Source: Chloroflexota bacterium (lineage in GTDB: Bacteria > Chloroflexota > Dehalococcoidia > UBA2247 > RBG-13-53-26). Taken from it: 63,855 nt of DNA. The position numbers and the translations under genes were made by a program. Positions 41,549-50,642 of this stretch are shown here, piece after piece. Each line of letters starts with the position of its first letter. Position 1 is the first letter of the stretch. The stretch lies in NCBI GenBank assembly GCA_016875915.1, contig VGOM01000011.1:1-63855 (forward strand), written 5' to 3'. The notes beneath the pieces are model-generated. The model saw only the letters and a program-made list of their open reading frames with translations, made no database searches and was not told where the DNA came from.

Positions 41549-42416
41549 CAACATGCTCCTTGATCCACTTGGCATCATCCTCGGTGATCGGCTCCTGCTT
41601 TGAGGGCCGTTCCAGCTTCCGCTGCTCAATGCGCTCTTTCATGGGGGAAGGCAGGTTCTCATAGATGGTCTCCACGAAGCCGTCCACCTGGGCGATCATG
41701 GCGTTCAGGGTGCCGTAGTCCATCTCGGCCCCCAGCACGCGACTGAGCACCTCCAGGACCGATTTTGAGGCCCGGGCGTAGGGGAAGGGGACGCCGGAGA
41801 GGTAGTCCGGTATCTCGCCCATGAGGCAGGCGGCCTCCATGCCCCTCCTCCTGGCCAAACCCAGCAGCAGCCCGTTCAGCCCGGTGATGCTCCCGCTGCC
41901 CCCGATGCCCTCGATCTCGCTCATCAGAACGGTGTTCTCCTGTCGCCTCAGGTTCTTCAGCAGGCCCTCGCTGGTGGCCACCACCCAGACCCTCGGCCGG
42001 GCCTCGTGATGAATCAGGGACACCGCCGCCCCCGAAGTGTAGATGCGGCGGCAGCCGAACCTCTGGGCCACGTCGAGAACCAAGTTGCCCATCTCCTCGG
42101 CCTTCCGGCCGTGGGCGTACATCCTGTCCGCCTCGGCCGGCTGTTCCTCACCCAGAAAGATCATCACGTCCCTGCCGGCAACGGACCTGGCGTGGAATCT
42201 GCTGCTGGGGAACTCCATCCGGGTGACCACCCCGGCCCTGATGGCCAGCTTCCGGGGATAGAAGAGGTCCCAGGGCTCGATCTCGGCGAAGGCCTCCGCC
42301 CCAATCTGGGCCCTCAGAGTGTCCACGGCCAGCGTGCCTATGTTGCCGATCCCCGGCCAGCAGGCCACCACCTCCGGATTCTCCAGTTTGGGCTCCTTCA
42401 GATATCGTATGCCCAC
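41502..42416 (-). CDS. PAC2-family protein (first of tandem pair)
   Basis: 304 residues from the GTG at 42416, with GGAGAAGG upstream. Family blocks are VVACWPGIGNIGTLAVDTLR, IEPWDLFYPRKLAI, RRIYTSGAAVSLIHHEARP, GIGGSGSITGLNGLLLGLAR and ACLMGEIPDYLSGVPFPYAR. The C-terminal part is charged and helical. It is a paralogue of the next gene. Two PAC2 proteins in one operon suggest a heterodimer. A promoter at 42448-42475 precedes it. Confidence 0.86.
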   Translation of the reverse strand: MGIRYLKEPKLENPEVVACWPGIGNIGTLAVDTLRAQIGAEAFAEIEPWDLFYPRKLAIRAGVVTRMEFPSSRFHARSVAGRDVMIFLGEEQPAEADRMYAHGRKAEEMGNLVLDVAQRFGCRRIYTSGAAVSLIHHEARPRVWVVATSEGLLKNLRRQENTVLMSEIEGIGGSGSITGLNGLLLGLARRRGMEAACLMGEIPDYLSGVPFPYARASKSVLEVLSRVLGAEMDYGTLNAMIAQVDGFVETIYENLPSPMKERIEQRKLERPSKQEPITEDDAKWIKEHVDELFRKGDKGGERAA

Positions 42417-42447
42417 GACTGTCCTTCTCCGATCATCCTGCAATCAC

Positions 42448-42475
42448 AGTATAGCCCTCTTCACCCCTCAGGCAA
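42448..42475 (-). promoter_or_regulatory. Sigma-70 promoter of the PAC2 pair
   Basis: The minus strand reads TTGCCT (42470-42475) and TATACT (42448-42453), 16 bases apart. Confidence 0.5.
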
Positions 42476-42613
42476 AGAGCGGCAGCCACCGTGATGGGGC
42501 TGAATCTGCGTGGGGGAATACGACTGAACAGAAGGCGCAACCAAGGGGCCAGGGCACAAGGCGACTGCGGTCAACTGCGGCAGTGCCGCCGGGCGGCGCC
42601 AGTCCGACGGCCT

Positions 42614-44605
42614 TCAGGACCGGCCTTGGCGGAGCCGGGAGTACATCGCCTCCAGGTCCTCCAGCCAGAGCCCGACCTGGGCGTCTGAAGGCATGCGCCA
42701 GTCCCCGCGCGGCGACAGACTGACCGAGCCCACCTTCGGCCCCTCGGGCATGCAGGTCCGCTTGAACTGGTTGGCGAAGAACCTCTGCACGAAGCTCCTC
42801 AGCCAGCGGTGCAGATCATCCAGGGAGTACTGGCCTTCAAACAGCCCCCGCTGCCTCACCTGGTCAGCCAGATAGAGGATCTTGCCCGGCCGCATCCCGA
42901 AGCGGATGAAGGGATAGAGGTAGAAGTCGGCCAGCTCCACCGGCCCGATGACCTCCTCGCTCCTCTGAGCGATCTCGCCGTTCTCAGGCCGGCGCAGCTC
43001 GGGAGAGATGGGGGTGTTCAGGATGTCCTGCAGCACCCTCCGGGCGGCGGCATCGGCCATCTCTTCGTCGGCCACCCACTGCACCAGGAAGCGGACCAGC
43101 GTCTTGGGCAAGGATGCCGCCACGTGGTAGTGCGACATGTGGTCTCCGGCGAAGGTGCACCATCCCAGGGCGACCTCGGTCAGATCGCCGGTGCCCATGA
43201 CCACGGCATCGAGCTCGTTGGCTTTGTTGAACAGGAACTCCGTCCGATACCGGGCCTGGACGTTCTCAAAGACCACGTCTTCGTCGCCGTTGTGCTTCAG
43301 ATCCTTCAGATGCGACAGGCAGGTCCGGGTGATGTCCACCCTGTCGAAGCTCACCCCCAGCGCCCGGCAGAGCCTGGTGGCGTTGTCCCTCGTTCTGCGG
43401 GTAGTGCCGAAGCCGGGCATGGTGTAGGCATGAACATGTCCCCGCGGCAGGCCCAGGGAGTCAGCCGTCTTGACAGCCACCAGGAGGGTCAGCGTCGAGT
43501 CGATCCCTCCGGAGACGCCCAGCAACATCTGCTTCTTGCCAGCTCCCGAGAGCTTCTGGGCCATGCCGGCCACCTGCATGGCGAAGATGTCGCGGCACCT
43601 CTCCGCCCTTCGAGCGGGGTCCGCAGGCACAAACGGGTGTGGGTCGATGTCCCGGTGCAGCCTGGCCGGAATGAGATCTTCAACCTCCGCCTCCACCGTC
43701 CTGAAATCTCCGACCTGGCGCGCCGCCTCATGGAAGCCGGTCACCACCCGGCGGTCGTGGTTCAGTCGATCAAGGTCAACATCCGAGACGAGGAGCTGTG
43801 GATCCGGTGAGAAACGCCGGGCTTCCTGGAGGATGACACCATTCTCCGCAATGAGCAGGTGCCCGCCGAAAACGACGTCATTGGAGGATTCCCCGGCGCC
43901 CGACGAAGAGTAGCAGTAGGCGGCGATGCACCTCCCGGACTCGGAGGACACCATCACCCGGCGCCAGTCCGACTTGGCCAGGACTTCGTTGCTGGCGGAG
44001 AGGTTCAGCAGCACGGTAGCCCCCGCCAGGGCCTGGTGCTCATGCGGCGCCAGCGGCGCCCACAGGTCCTCGCAGATCTCAACGCCCACGGTGGCCCCGG
44101 GGATGCCTCGGAGACTGAACAGGAGGTCGGTGCCGAAGGGAACCCTCTGCCCCGCCAGTTCAATGCTGTCGGACACGGCGTCCCAGCCCGACGAGAACCA
44201 CCGGCATTCGTAGAACTCTTTGTGGGAAGGCAGCAGCGTCTTAGGGATGACCCCCAGGATCCGCCCGTTGTTGAGCACCACGGCGCAGTTGAAGACCCTC
44301 TGGTCGGCGGCGACAGGCATGCCCACCGCCACCAGTCGGCCATTCCCGGCGTTCTCCTTCAGAATCCGGCCCAGTCCCCTCTCGGCCCTATCGAGCAGGG
44401 CCGCATGATGGACCAGATCTCCGATGGTGTAGCCGGTCAAGGCCATCTCCGGGAGGGTCAGCACCTGGACACCCTCGCCCCGGGCCTTGTTCAGGACGTC
44501 CAAGATGGCCGCCACGTTGAAGTCCACGTCGGCGACGCGCAGCGGGGGAGCCGCCGCTGCCACCCTGAGGAATCCCAGGTCCCGGCTCAGTCGCACACCG
44601 TTCAT
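42614..44605 (-). CDS. nadE: Glutamine-dependent NAD+ synthetase
   Basis: 663 residues, the full two-domain length. The N-terminal nitrilase-type glutaminase has its Glu in LPEMALTGYT, its Lys in IPKTLLPSHKEFYE and its Cys in GVEICEDLW. The C-terminal synthetase has the pyrophosphate loop GVSGGIDSTLTLL. It converts deamido-NAD, ATP and glutamine to NAD in the last step of NAD synthesis. GGGAGGG precedes the ATG. The extended -10 promoter at 44706-44714 gives a leader of ~95 bases with no recognised riboswitch. Confidence 0.95.
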   Translation of the reverse strand: MNGVRLSRDLGFLRVAAAAPPLRVADVDFNVAAILDVLNKARGEGVQVLTLPEMALTGYTIGDLVHHAALLDRAERGLGRILKENAGNGRLVAVGMPVAADQRVFNCAVVLNNGRILGVIPKTLLPSHKEFYECRWFSSGWDAVSDSIELAGQRVPFGTDLLFSLRGIPGATVGVEICEDLWAPLAPHEHQALAGATVLLNLSASNEVLAKSDWRRVMVSSESGRCIAAYCYSSSGAGESSNDVVFGGHLLIAENGVILQEARRFSPDPQLLVSDVDLDRLNHDRRVVTGFHEAARQVGDFRTVEAEVEDLIPARLHRDIDPHPFVPADPARRAERCRDIFAMQVAGMAQKLSGAGKKQMLLGVSGGIDSTLTLLVAVKTADSLGLPRGHVHAYTMPGFGTTRRTRDNATRLCRALGVSFDRVDITRTCLSHLKDLKHNGDEDVVFENVQARYRTEFLFNKANELDAVVMGTGDLTEVALGWCTFAGDHMSHYHVAASLPKTLVRFLVQWVADEEMADAAARRVLQDILNTPISPELRRPENGEIAQRSEEVIGPVELADFYLYPFIRFGMRPGKILYLADQVRQRGLFEGQYSLDDLHRWLRSFVQRFFANQFKRTCMPEGPKVGSVSLSPRGDWRMPSDAQVGLWLEDLEAMYSRLRQGRS

Positions 44606-44705
44606 CCGCCAGCCCTCCCGGCATCAAGACCCATCCCGGGCCAGCCGCCGCTGACCGCCTTCAAGGCAGCATTGACGCCGGCAAACGCCTGCATGCTTTC
44701 CGACT

Positions 44706-44714
44706 ATTGTAGCA
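44706..44714 (-). promoter_or_regulatory. Extended -10 promoter of nadE
   Basis: The minus strand reads TGCTACAAT. No -35 box is seen. The remaining ~200 bases up to 44915 hold no gene that I can support. Confidence 0.5.
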
Positions 44715-44915
44715 CATGAACCTGTCCGACCCGTACCGCCATCCCCCCGGCGGAATGCCAAGCAGCCGTCGCTCCCACGTCTCCGGGGGGACCGCCCCGA
44801 AGCGCTTGTGACCAGGGCCAGGCCTTCTGAGACACCGGTGTGAGGCGGCGGTGATATACCTATGTGTGCACCATCGAGACTGCCCCCCGACCGCCCACGT
44901 CAGAGGGAGACAGCG

Positions 44916-45263
44916 ATGTACTGGGCAGAGTGTGATGAATTGGCCCCTGAGGCTGAGGGGCGCTGCCATGCCGGCGAGGGGTGTCCGGAGGAAGTCCGCG
45001 GCGGGGTCTCCGGGAAGTCCCGGCTCACCGCCACCCTGCTGGTGCTCTGCCTGGGCCAGTTCGGGGCCCATCGCTTCTATGCCGGCAAGACGGAGACGGC
45101 ACTGTCGATGCTGCTTCTGGCCGCGCCTTCATGGCTGACGCCGTGGTATCCGGCGGGCTGGCTCTTTGTGCTCACCCTCGGTGTCTGGATTCTGATCGAC
45201 TCATCCCTGATCATCTCCGGTCAGATGGATGACGGCCGGGGCGAACTGATCAGCCGATGGTAG
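44916..45263 (+). CDS. TM2-domain membrane protein
   Basis: 115 residues from the ATG at 44916 (AGAGGGAG upstream). The N-terminal ~40 residues are acidic with three Cys. The TM2 domain follows: LTATLLVLCLGQFGAHRFYAGK is the signature (GxxGxHRFY), then two transmembrane helices joined by a short loop, ending DSSLIISG. The role is unknown; TM2 proteins occur in bacteria and eukaryotes. Confidence 0.87.
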   Translation: MYWAECDELAPEAEGRCHAGEGCPEEVRGGVSGKSRLTATLLVLCLGQFGAHRFYAGKTETALSMLLLAAPSWLTPWYPAGWLFVLTLGVWILIDSSLIISGQMDDGRGELISRW

Positions 45264-45305
45264 ATTGTCAGGTCAATCCTCAGGCCACGGCGGTGATGGC
45301 ATAGC

Positions 45306-45521
45306 ATGGCCCTGTCCAAGAAATACGGGAGGGTGAAAGTCCCCGGCGTCCGGGAGAACGAGCCGGTGTTCATCATCCGAGCCCAGGACAAGCTGGGAGA
45401 GCCGGCCATCCAGATGTACCGGCTGCTGGCCGAGGCCCACGGGTGTCCGCTGGGCAAGGACCTGGAGACGGTGATCGGGGATTTCCGCAGTTGGTCCGGC
45501 AACCGGAAGCTGCCCGACTAG
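45306..45521 (+). CDS. Small hypothetical protein
   Basis: 71 residues. The start region is MALSKKYGRVKVPGVREN and the middle EPVFIIRAQDKLGEPAIQMY is strand-helix like; the end is a basic helix. It has no membrane segment or Cys pair. It resembles conserved short proteins of unknown function rather than a random frame, and its 3' end overlaps the stop of the convergent ThDP gene by four bases. The ribosome-binding site (GGTGATGG) is moderate. Confidence 0.55.
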   Translation: MALSKKYGRVKVPGVRENEPVFIIRAQDKLGEPAIQMYRLLAEAHGCPLGKDLETVIGDFRSWSGNRKLPD

Positions 45522-47200
45522 GCCGACATGCGGAGAGTGGCCTGGACATTGGTCGGCGGCAGGTCTTCCGCATCGATGATGGCATCGATCAGCACCGGCC
45601 CCCTCTGCGACAGGGCGGCATCGAGCACAGGCCCGATGCTCTCGGGCCTGTCCAGCCGGTAGCCGCTGGCCCCGAAGGATCGGGCCAGATCGGCGAAGTC
45701 CGGGTTGCCGTGCTCCGTCCCCAGAACGCGGGCACCGAACTGCAGCCTCTGCCTCAGCTTCAGCACTCTGTACTGGAAATCGTTCAGGATGACCACCTTT
45801 ATGTCCAGTTGCTGCCGCACTGCCGTCTCCAGATCCTGCAGCGTCATCATGAAGTCCCCGTCGCCCAGCACAGCCAGGACGGACCGCCCGGGGTGGACCT
45901 TGGCCGCTGCCATGGCCGCGGCCAGCCCGAATCCCATGGCCCCGAAGTTGACCGTGGACAGGTAGGTCAGCGGACGCTGGCAGGGCATGAAGGCCATGGC
46001 GTAGAGGAGGTGGACCCCCGCCCCCACCGCGACAATGGTGTCGGCGGGCAGCCGCCGGGCCAGTTCGCTGGCCACCCGGCTGGCGGAAGGCAGCTCAGTC
46101 TCGCGCTGCAGCAATGCCTGGAGCAGGCTGTTCCAGGTCGTTCTGGCTTCCGCCAGGACCTCATCCCACACCGGCCTGACCGGTCTGGGACCATCCCCGG
46201 CCATCTCCACCAGCCGGCCCAGGAAGCCGGCTACATCGCAAACAATCAGCCTGGCCCTGGGCGCCTGGGACGGCAGACAGCCCGGCGACACGTTGACCAC
46301 CCTGATCTGGCCGGCCCCGATCGGGGCGGTGAATTCATAGGTGGTCATGTCGCTGATGCCGGCGCCAAGACAGAGCAGCGCATCGCACTTCTCCAGGGCT
46401 CTGTCCGCCACCAGATTGCCACCCCCGAAACCGACGCGGCCCAGACACAGGGGATGAGTCTCCGGAATGGTCCCCCGCCCGTTCCCCGTCGTGATCACCG
46501 GCAGCGAGAGCGCCTCAACGAACTGCACCAGCTTGCCCGAAGAGTGTGAGCAGGCCACCCCACCCCCGGAAAGGACCAGGGACAGTCTGGCAGAGGCGAT
46601 CATGTCCAGGGTATCCCTGACATCCCGCTCATTCACGGGAGCGGGTGGGTCACTGGCCAGCTCCATGGCCACGAGATCAACCTCCGCCCTCTCCGTCCAG
46701 ACATCCTCGGGGACCTCGATGAGCACCGGCCCCCGGGCCCCACTCATGGCGGCACGGTAGGCCTGGGAGAAGACCCGGGGCATCTCCGCCACCGCCTCAA
46801 CCCGGAAGGCGCCCTTGCACAGCGGCCCGAAGAGCCGCCGGTGGTCCACCTCAAGCATCCCGTCGCAGCCGGACAGACGGCGCTTCACCGCGCCGGTGAT
46901 GATCATCATGGGCGAGCAGTCCTTGTAGGCATTCCCCGCCGAGATCATGGCGTTCAGGGCCCCCGGGCCAGAGTGCACCAGGACGACCCCGGGCCGGCCG
47001 GTGAGCCGGCCCTCCGCATCGGCCATGCTGGCGGCCACCTGCTCATGGCGGCAGGAGACGTACTCCAGCCAATGCCGCTGCTCGTAGAGGGCGTCAACGA
47101 AGGCCACGTTTGAGGTGCCAATGATCCCATAGACGCGTTCGGTCTCCATCCTGACCAGAGCCCCGGCCAGCGCCTGTGCCCCGTTCATCTCTTCCTTCAT
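45518..47200 (-). CDS. Thiamine-diphosphate-dependent enzyme, acetolactate-synthase-like
   Basis: 560 residues with three domains. The N-terminal pyrimidine-binding domain has the catalytic Glu in SCRHEQVAASMADAEG and the block VLVHSGPGALNAMI. The middle domain is a Rossmann-like FAD/NAD-type fold. The C-terminal domain holds the ThDP motif LGDGDFMMTLQDLETAV ending KVVILND. It decarboxylates a 2-oxo acid or carboligates; it is not a clear match to true acetolactate synthase, benzoylformate decarboxylase or oxalyl-CoA decarboxylase. It starts 12 bases after the D-2-hydroxyacid dehydrogenase gene, so both probably handle the same 2-oxo/2-hydroxy acid. Confidence 0.88.
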   Translation of the reverse strand: MKEEMNGAQALAGALVRMETERVYGIIGTSNVAFVDALYEQRHWLEYVSCRHEQVAASMADAEGRLTGRPGVVLVHSGPGALNAMISAGNAYKDCSPMMIITGAVKRRLSGCDGMLEVDHRRLFGPLCKGAFRVEAVAEMPRVFSQAYRAAMSGARGPVLIEVPEDVWTERAEVDLVAMELASDPPAPVNERDVRDTLDMIASARLSLVLSGGGVACSHSSGKLVQFVEALSLPVITTGNGRGTIPETHPLCLGRVGFGGGNLVADRALEKCDALLCLGAGISDMTTYEFTAPIGAGQIRVVNVSPGCLPSQAPRARLIVCDVAGFLGRLVEMAGDGPRPVRPVWDEVLAEARTTWNSLLQALLQRETELPSASRVASELARRLPADTIVAVGAGVHLLYAMAFMPCQRPLTYLSTVNFGAMGFGLAAAMAAAKVHPGRSVLAVLGDGDFMMTLQDLETAVRQQLDIKVVILNDFQYRVLKLRQRLQFGARVLGTEHGNPDFADLARSFGASGYRLDRPESIGPVLDAALSQRGPVLIDAIIDAEDLPPTNVQATLRMSA

Positions 47201-47212
47201 GGCCCCTCCCGT

Positions 47213-48241
47213 CTAGCCTGCCGGCCTCCGCGTGCCCGGGACCACGCCGTTGACCACGTTCACGGGAGTCTCCCCCCTCAGGACGCGGGCCACGTTGTCA
47301 ATGGTGATGTCGATGATCCTGGCCCGGGACTCGTTGGTGGCCCCGGCGATATGAGGTGTGAGGATGGCATTGGGAGCATCAAGAAGGGGGTTCTCCGGGC
47401 AGATGGGTTCCTCCGAGAACACGTCCAGGCCGGCGCCCCCGATCCGCCCCTCTCTCAGCGCCTGTGCCAGCGCCTGCTCATCGATGATCTCCCCCCGAGA
47501 GACGTTGATGACAACGGCACTGCGTTTCATCGTGGCCAAGCGCTGGGCATCTATCATCCGGGTGGTCTGGGGAGTGAGGGGGATATGAATGGTGATGACG
47601 TCCGATTCCTGCACCAGGCCATCGAGGTCGCGATAGGCTGTGCCCAGCTTCTCCTCTTCCTCCGGCGTGAGGCGCACCACGTCGTGGTAGATCATCCTCG
47701 GACCGAAGGGCCGCGCCCTCCTGGCCAACTCCCTGCCGATGCGCCCCATTCCGATGATGCCCAGGGTCTTCCCCTCGAGCTCGAAGACTCCATAGAGGGA
47801 CATCTCATCCTGGGCCCACTGACAGCGCCTGGTCTTCTCCGCGGCCAGGAGGAGCTTCTTCAGGCAGGCCAGGATGAGCATCATGGCATGCTCCGCCACC
47901 GCGGCGGTGTTGCCCCCGGCGGCGTTGGCCACCGGTATGCCCTGCCTGGCCGCTTCATCAACGTCGATATGCTGGAATCCCGTTGAGGGCTGCTGGATGA
48001 ATGTGCACCTCTTCGCCGAGCGCATCACCTCGGCATCCAGGGCGATGTTGTTGGTGTAGTCGCCGATGATGACGTCGGCCTCCGAGACCGCCTTCTTCAG
48101 GTCTTCCCGGGAGGAGCCGGAGTACGACTCCAGCCTGACGCCCCGGGCTTCCTCCTCGGTCACCCTGGCCTTGAGGAGGGCCAGGGCCATCTCCGCCGGC
48201 ACCGGCGACAGGACGAGCACCTTCCTCGCGTCTCCGGCCAT
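47213..48241 (-). CDS. D-isomer-specific 2-hydroxyacid dehydrogenase
   Basis: 342 residues. The NAD-binding motif is GIIGMGRIGRELARRARPFG. The catalytic Arg is in NVSRGEIIDEQAL, the Glu lies in the block GLDVFSEEP, and the His is in LTPHIAGATNE. It interconverts a 2-hydroxy acid and 2-oxo acid with NAD(H). It is the first gene of a two-gene operon with the ThDP enzyme. The ATG at 48241 has a weak, T- and G-rich upstream region. Confidence 0.92.
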   Translation of the reverse strand: MAGDARKVLVLSPVPAEMALALLKARVTEEEARGVRLESYSGSSREDLKKAVSEADVIIGDYTNNIALDAEVMRSAKRCTFIQQPSTGFQHIDVDEAARQGIPVANAAGGNTAAVAEHAMMLILACLKKLLLAAEKTRRCQWAQDEMSLYGVFELEGKTLGIIGMGRIGRELARRARPFGPRMIYHDVVRLTPEEEEKLGTAYRDLDGLVQESDVITIHIPLTPQTTRMIDAQRLATMKRSAVVINVSRGEIIDEQALAQALREGRIGGAGLDVFSEEPICPENPLLDAPNAILTPHIAGATNESRARIIDITIDNVARVLRGETPVNVVNGVVPGTRRPAG

Positions 48242-48449
48242 CCCACACCTCCCCAGCCTGAATCATTTGTGATCAATTTGTGACGGTTTCCTGTCACGCT
48301 AAGAGGTGAATAAGATACCCCTATATCATACTGTATCCCGACCAAGAGGCTACCGGTCATGACCGTATGGCGGGCCGCATCGGGATTGCCCACAGGCTGC
48401 TCGATGCCCCGCCGGCAGTCGATCATCAGTAAAGGGAAGAGGACGAGAG

Positions 48450-50369
48450 ATGGCAAATGCACGGAAGCTCCTGGAGAAGGGCGACAAGCTATTCACCGAG
48501 GGCAAGCTGGAGACCGCCCTGGCAGCCTACGACAAGGCACTGGCGGCCGACCCCTTCGACTCCAATGCCCTGATGAACCGGGGCCTGGCCCTGGTGCAAC
48601 TGAAACGCTACGAAGAGGCCATCGAGAACTACAACAGGCTGCTGGAGATCGAGCCGTACAACTCGGCCGGATGGAAGAACCGTGGCGCGGCGCAGGCTCA
48701 CCTGGGACGGTACGAAGAGGCCATAAGGAGCTACGACAGGGCCATATCCATCGATGCCGACGACGCCAATGCCTGGTTCCACCGTGGCAACTCATTGGAC
48801 GAACTGGACCGCTGTCGGGAAGCCGTGGAGTGCTACGACAAGGCCATCACCATTGACCCCGCAGACGCCTCGATCTGGTTCAACCGTGGCAACACCCTGA
48901 ACAAGCTCAAGCTGTGTCAGGAGGCGGTGCAGAGCTACGACAGGGCCATTGAGATCGATCCCAAGGATGCCCTGGCCTGGTACGGCCGCGGCAATCCCCT
49001 CTACGTGATGAAGCGATACCAGGAAGCGCTGGAGAGCTACGACAAGGCGCTGACGCTGGACCCCACCACCCCCGGGGTGTGGAACAACCGGGGCAATGCC
49101 CTGGCCCACCTCGGCCGGTATCAGGAAGCGGTGGTCAGCTACGACAAAGCCCTTGTGGTGGAGGGCAATCACCACGCCTCAATCTGGTACAACCGGGGCA
49201 CGGCCCTGCATCAGTCGAAGGACTACCAGAACGCCGTGGTCAGCTACGGGAAGGCGCTGTCCCTGGAGCCGGAACACGCCGCCGCCTGGAATGCCCGGGG
49301 CAACGCCCTGTTCATGCTGGGGCGGTACGATGAGGCAGTAGTCAGCTACGACAGGGCGCTGGCCGTTGCGCCCGACATCGAAGGTGCCTGGTGCAACCGG
49401 GGCAATGCCCTCTGTCTGCTGAAACGGTTCCAGGAGGCCGTGCCCAGCTACGACAGGGCGCTGGCCGCCGATCCCAATGATTCCACCACGTGGTACAACC
49501 GCGGCAACGCGCTGTGCGAACTGGGCCGGTATCAGGAGGCACTGGAGAGCTACAGCAGGGCCTGCGCCATCGACGCCAGCCACGCCCGGACCTGGAACAA
49601 CCGTGGCCTTGCCCTGCAACATCTGAACCTGTACGAGGAGGCGGTCAACAGCTACTACAAGGCGGTGTCCCTCGACGCCAAAGAGCCGGAGTATCAGCGC
49701 AATCTGGCCGAAGGCCAGGCTCTTCTGGGCCACAATGCCGATGCACTGACCGCGATCACGGCATACCTGGGCTCCCGGCCGGCGGACCATGCGGCATGGG
49801 ACGCCAAGGGTTGCCTGCTGTCACAACTGGGACGCCACAGCGAGGCGCTGGCGGCATACGAGAGGGCAGCCCTCATCGACCCGTCCAGCGCGCTCTACCA
49901 CTACCACTGCGGCGTGGCACTGCGGGAACTGCGGAAGAAGTCCCAGGCCATCGACCGCTTTCAGCTTGCCCTGCAGCACAACCGGGGCTTCGTCAAAGCC
50001 GAGGATGCACTGCGCCATCTGGAGGCTGAGAAGCCTTCGTGGTGGGACTGGTGGTTCCGCGAATCCCGAGCCAGAGCGGCCGCCGCTGTCTTCCTGACGG
50101 CGCTGCTGGCCACCTACACGGTGCTGCCGCTGTTCAGCGGGGAGATCATCATCGCCGGCAACTTCGGCCTGAACATCGGCCAGAGCCTGTGGTACTACGC
50201 CCTTCCCGTGGCGGCGATCCTCTCGGTCTTCGTCCTCCCCTTCGTCCTCCACCGGAGCAGGACGGCCAGCGGCACAGCGACCGCGGCATCGAGGCGTGAG
50301 CCCGAGCTGGCCCCCCTGGAGATCCCCACCGCAGCGGACGAAGAGGTCCGTTCGGCGAGGGGCCACTAG
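48450..50369 (+). CDS. TPR-repeat protein with C-terminal membrane helices
   Basis: 639 residues. About 14-15 consecutive 34-residue tetratricopeptide repeats (typical unit: AWxNRGNALxxLGRYQEAxxSYDKAL) cover residues 1-510. They form a superhelix for protein binding. The DNA repeats with a 102-base period. After a Trp-rich segment (PSWWDWWFRES) come two transmembrane helices (about residues 550-570 and 588-608) and a charged tail, so the superhelix is tethered to the membrane, probably on the cytoplasmic side since no signal peptide is present. The promoter and the adjacent regulatory partner are not evident. GGGAAGAGGA precedes the ATG. Confidence 0.9.
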   Translation: MANARKLLEKGDKLFTEGKLETALAAYDKALAADPFDSNALMNRGLALVQLKRYEEAIENYNRLLEIEPYNSAGWKNRGAAQAHLGRYEEAIRSYDRAISIDADDANAWFHRGNSLDELDRCREAVECYDKAITIDPADASIWFNRGNTLNKLKLCQEAVQSYDRAIEIDPKDALAWYGRGNPLYVMKRYQEALESYDKALTLDPTTPGVWNNRGNALAHLGRYQEAVVSYDKALVVEGNHHASIWYNRGTALHQSKDYQNAVVSYGKALSLEPEHAAAWNARGNALFMLGRYDEAVVSYDRALAVAPDIEGAWCNRGNALCLLKRFQEAVPSYDRALAADPNDSTTWYNRGNALCELGRYQEALESYSRACAIDASHARTWNNRGLALQHLNLYEEAVNSYYKAVSLDAKEPEYQRNLAEGQALLGHNADALTAITAYLGSRPADHAAWDAKGCLLSQLGRHSEALAAYERAALIDPSSALYHYHCGVALRELRKKSQAIDRFQLALQHNRGFVKAEDALRHLEAEKPSWWDWWFRESRARAAAAVFLTALLATYTVLPLFSGEIIIAGNFGLNIGQSLWYYALPVAAILSVFVLPFVLHRSRTASGTATAASRREPELAPLEIPTAADEEVRSARGH

Positions 50370-50642
50370 GCCCTTCTCCGGTTCGGGATGGCCGCTTCTG
50401 GATGCCGCGCTGGGGCAGTGCTTCGAGCCTTGTGAAAGCCACCGAATGCCACGGGCAGCCGCCCTACCGCCGTCGTTGCTCCGGCCACAGCCCCCAGGTC
50501 ACTACGGGGCCGACATTGACCCTTTTGGCTCACCATATCGATCCTTCTGTGTCTTGTTGAAACACACCGCCGATGTGAGAATAGCTGCACGGCGTGGCTG
50601 TCCGCAGGGGCCCTGTGACAGCTTCCCGCCGTGTCTTGAGAA

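Noticed and set aside
44606-44915. Riboswitch in the nadE leader (NAD+ class)
   Set aside because: I could not find the conserved core of NAD+-I or NAD+-II; only an extended -10 promoter is visible.
48450-50000. Regular 102-base DNA periodicity that could be taken for a tandem repeat or CRISPR-like array
   Set aside because: The period is exactly 34 codons and encodes TPR units; there are no constant repeats with unrelated spacers.
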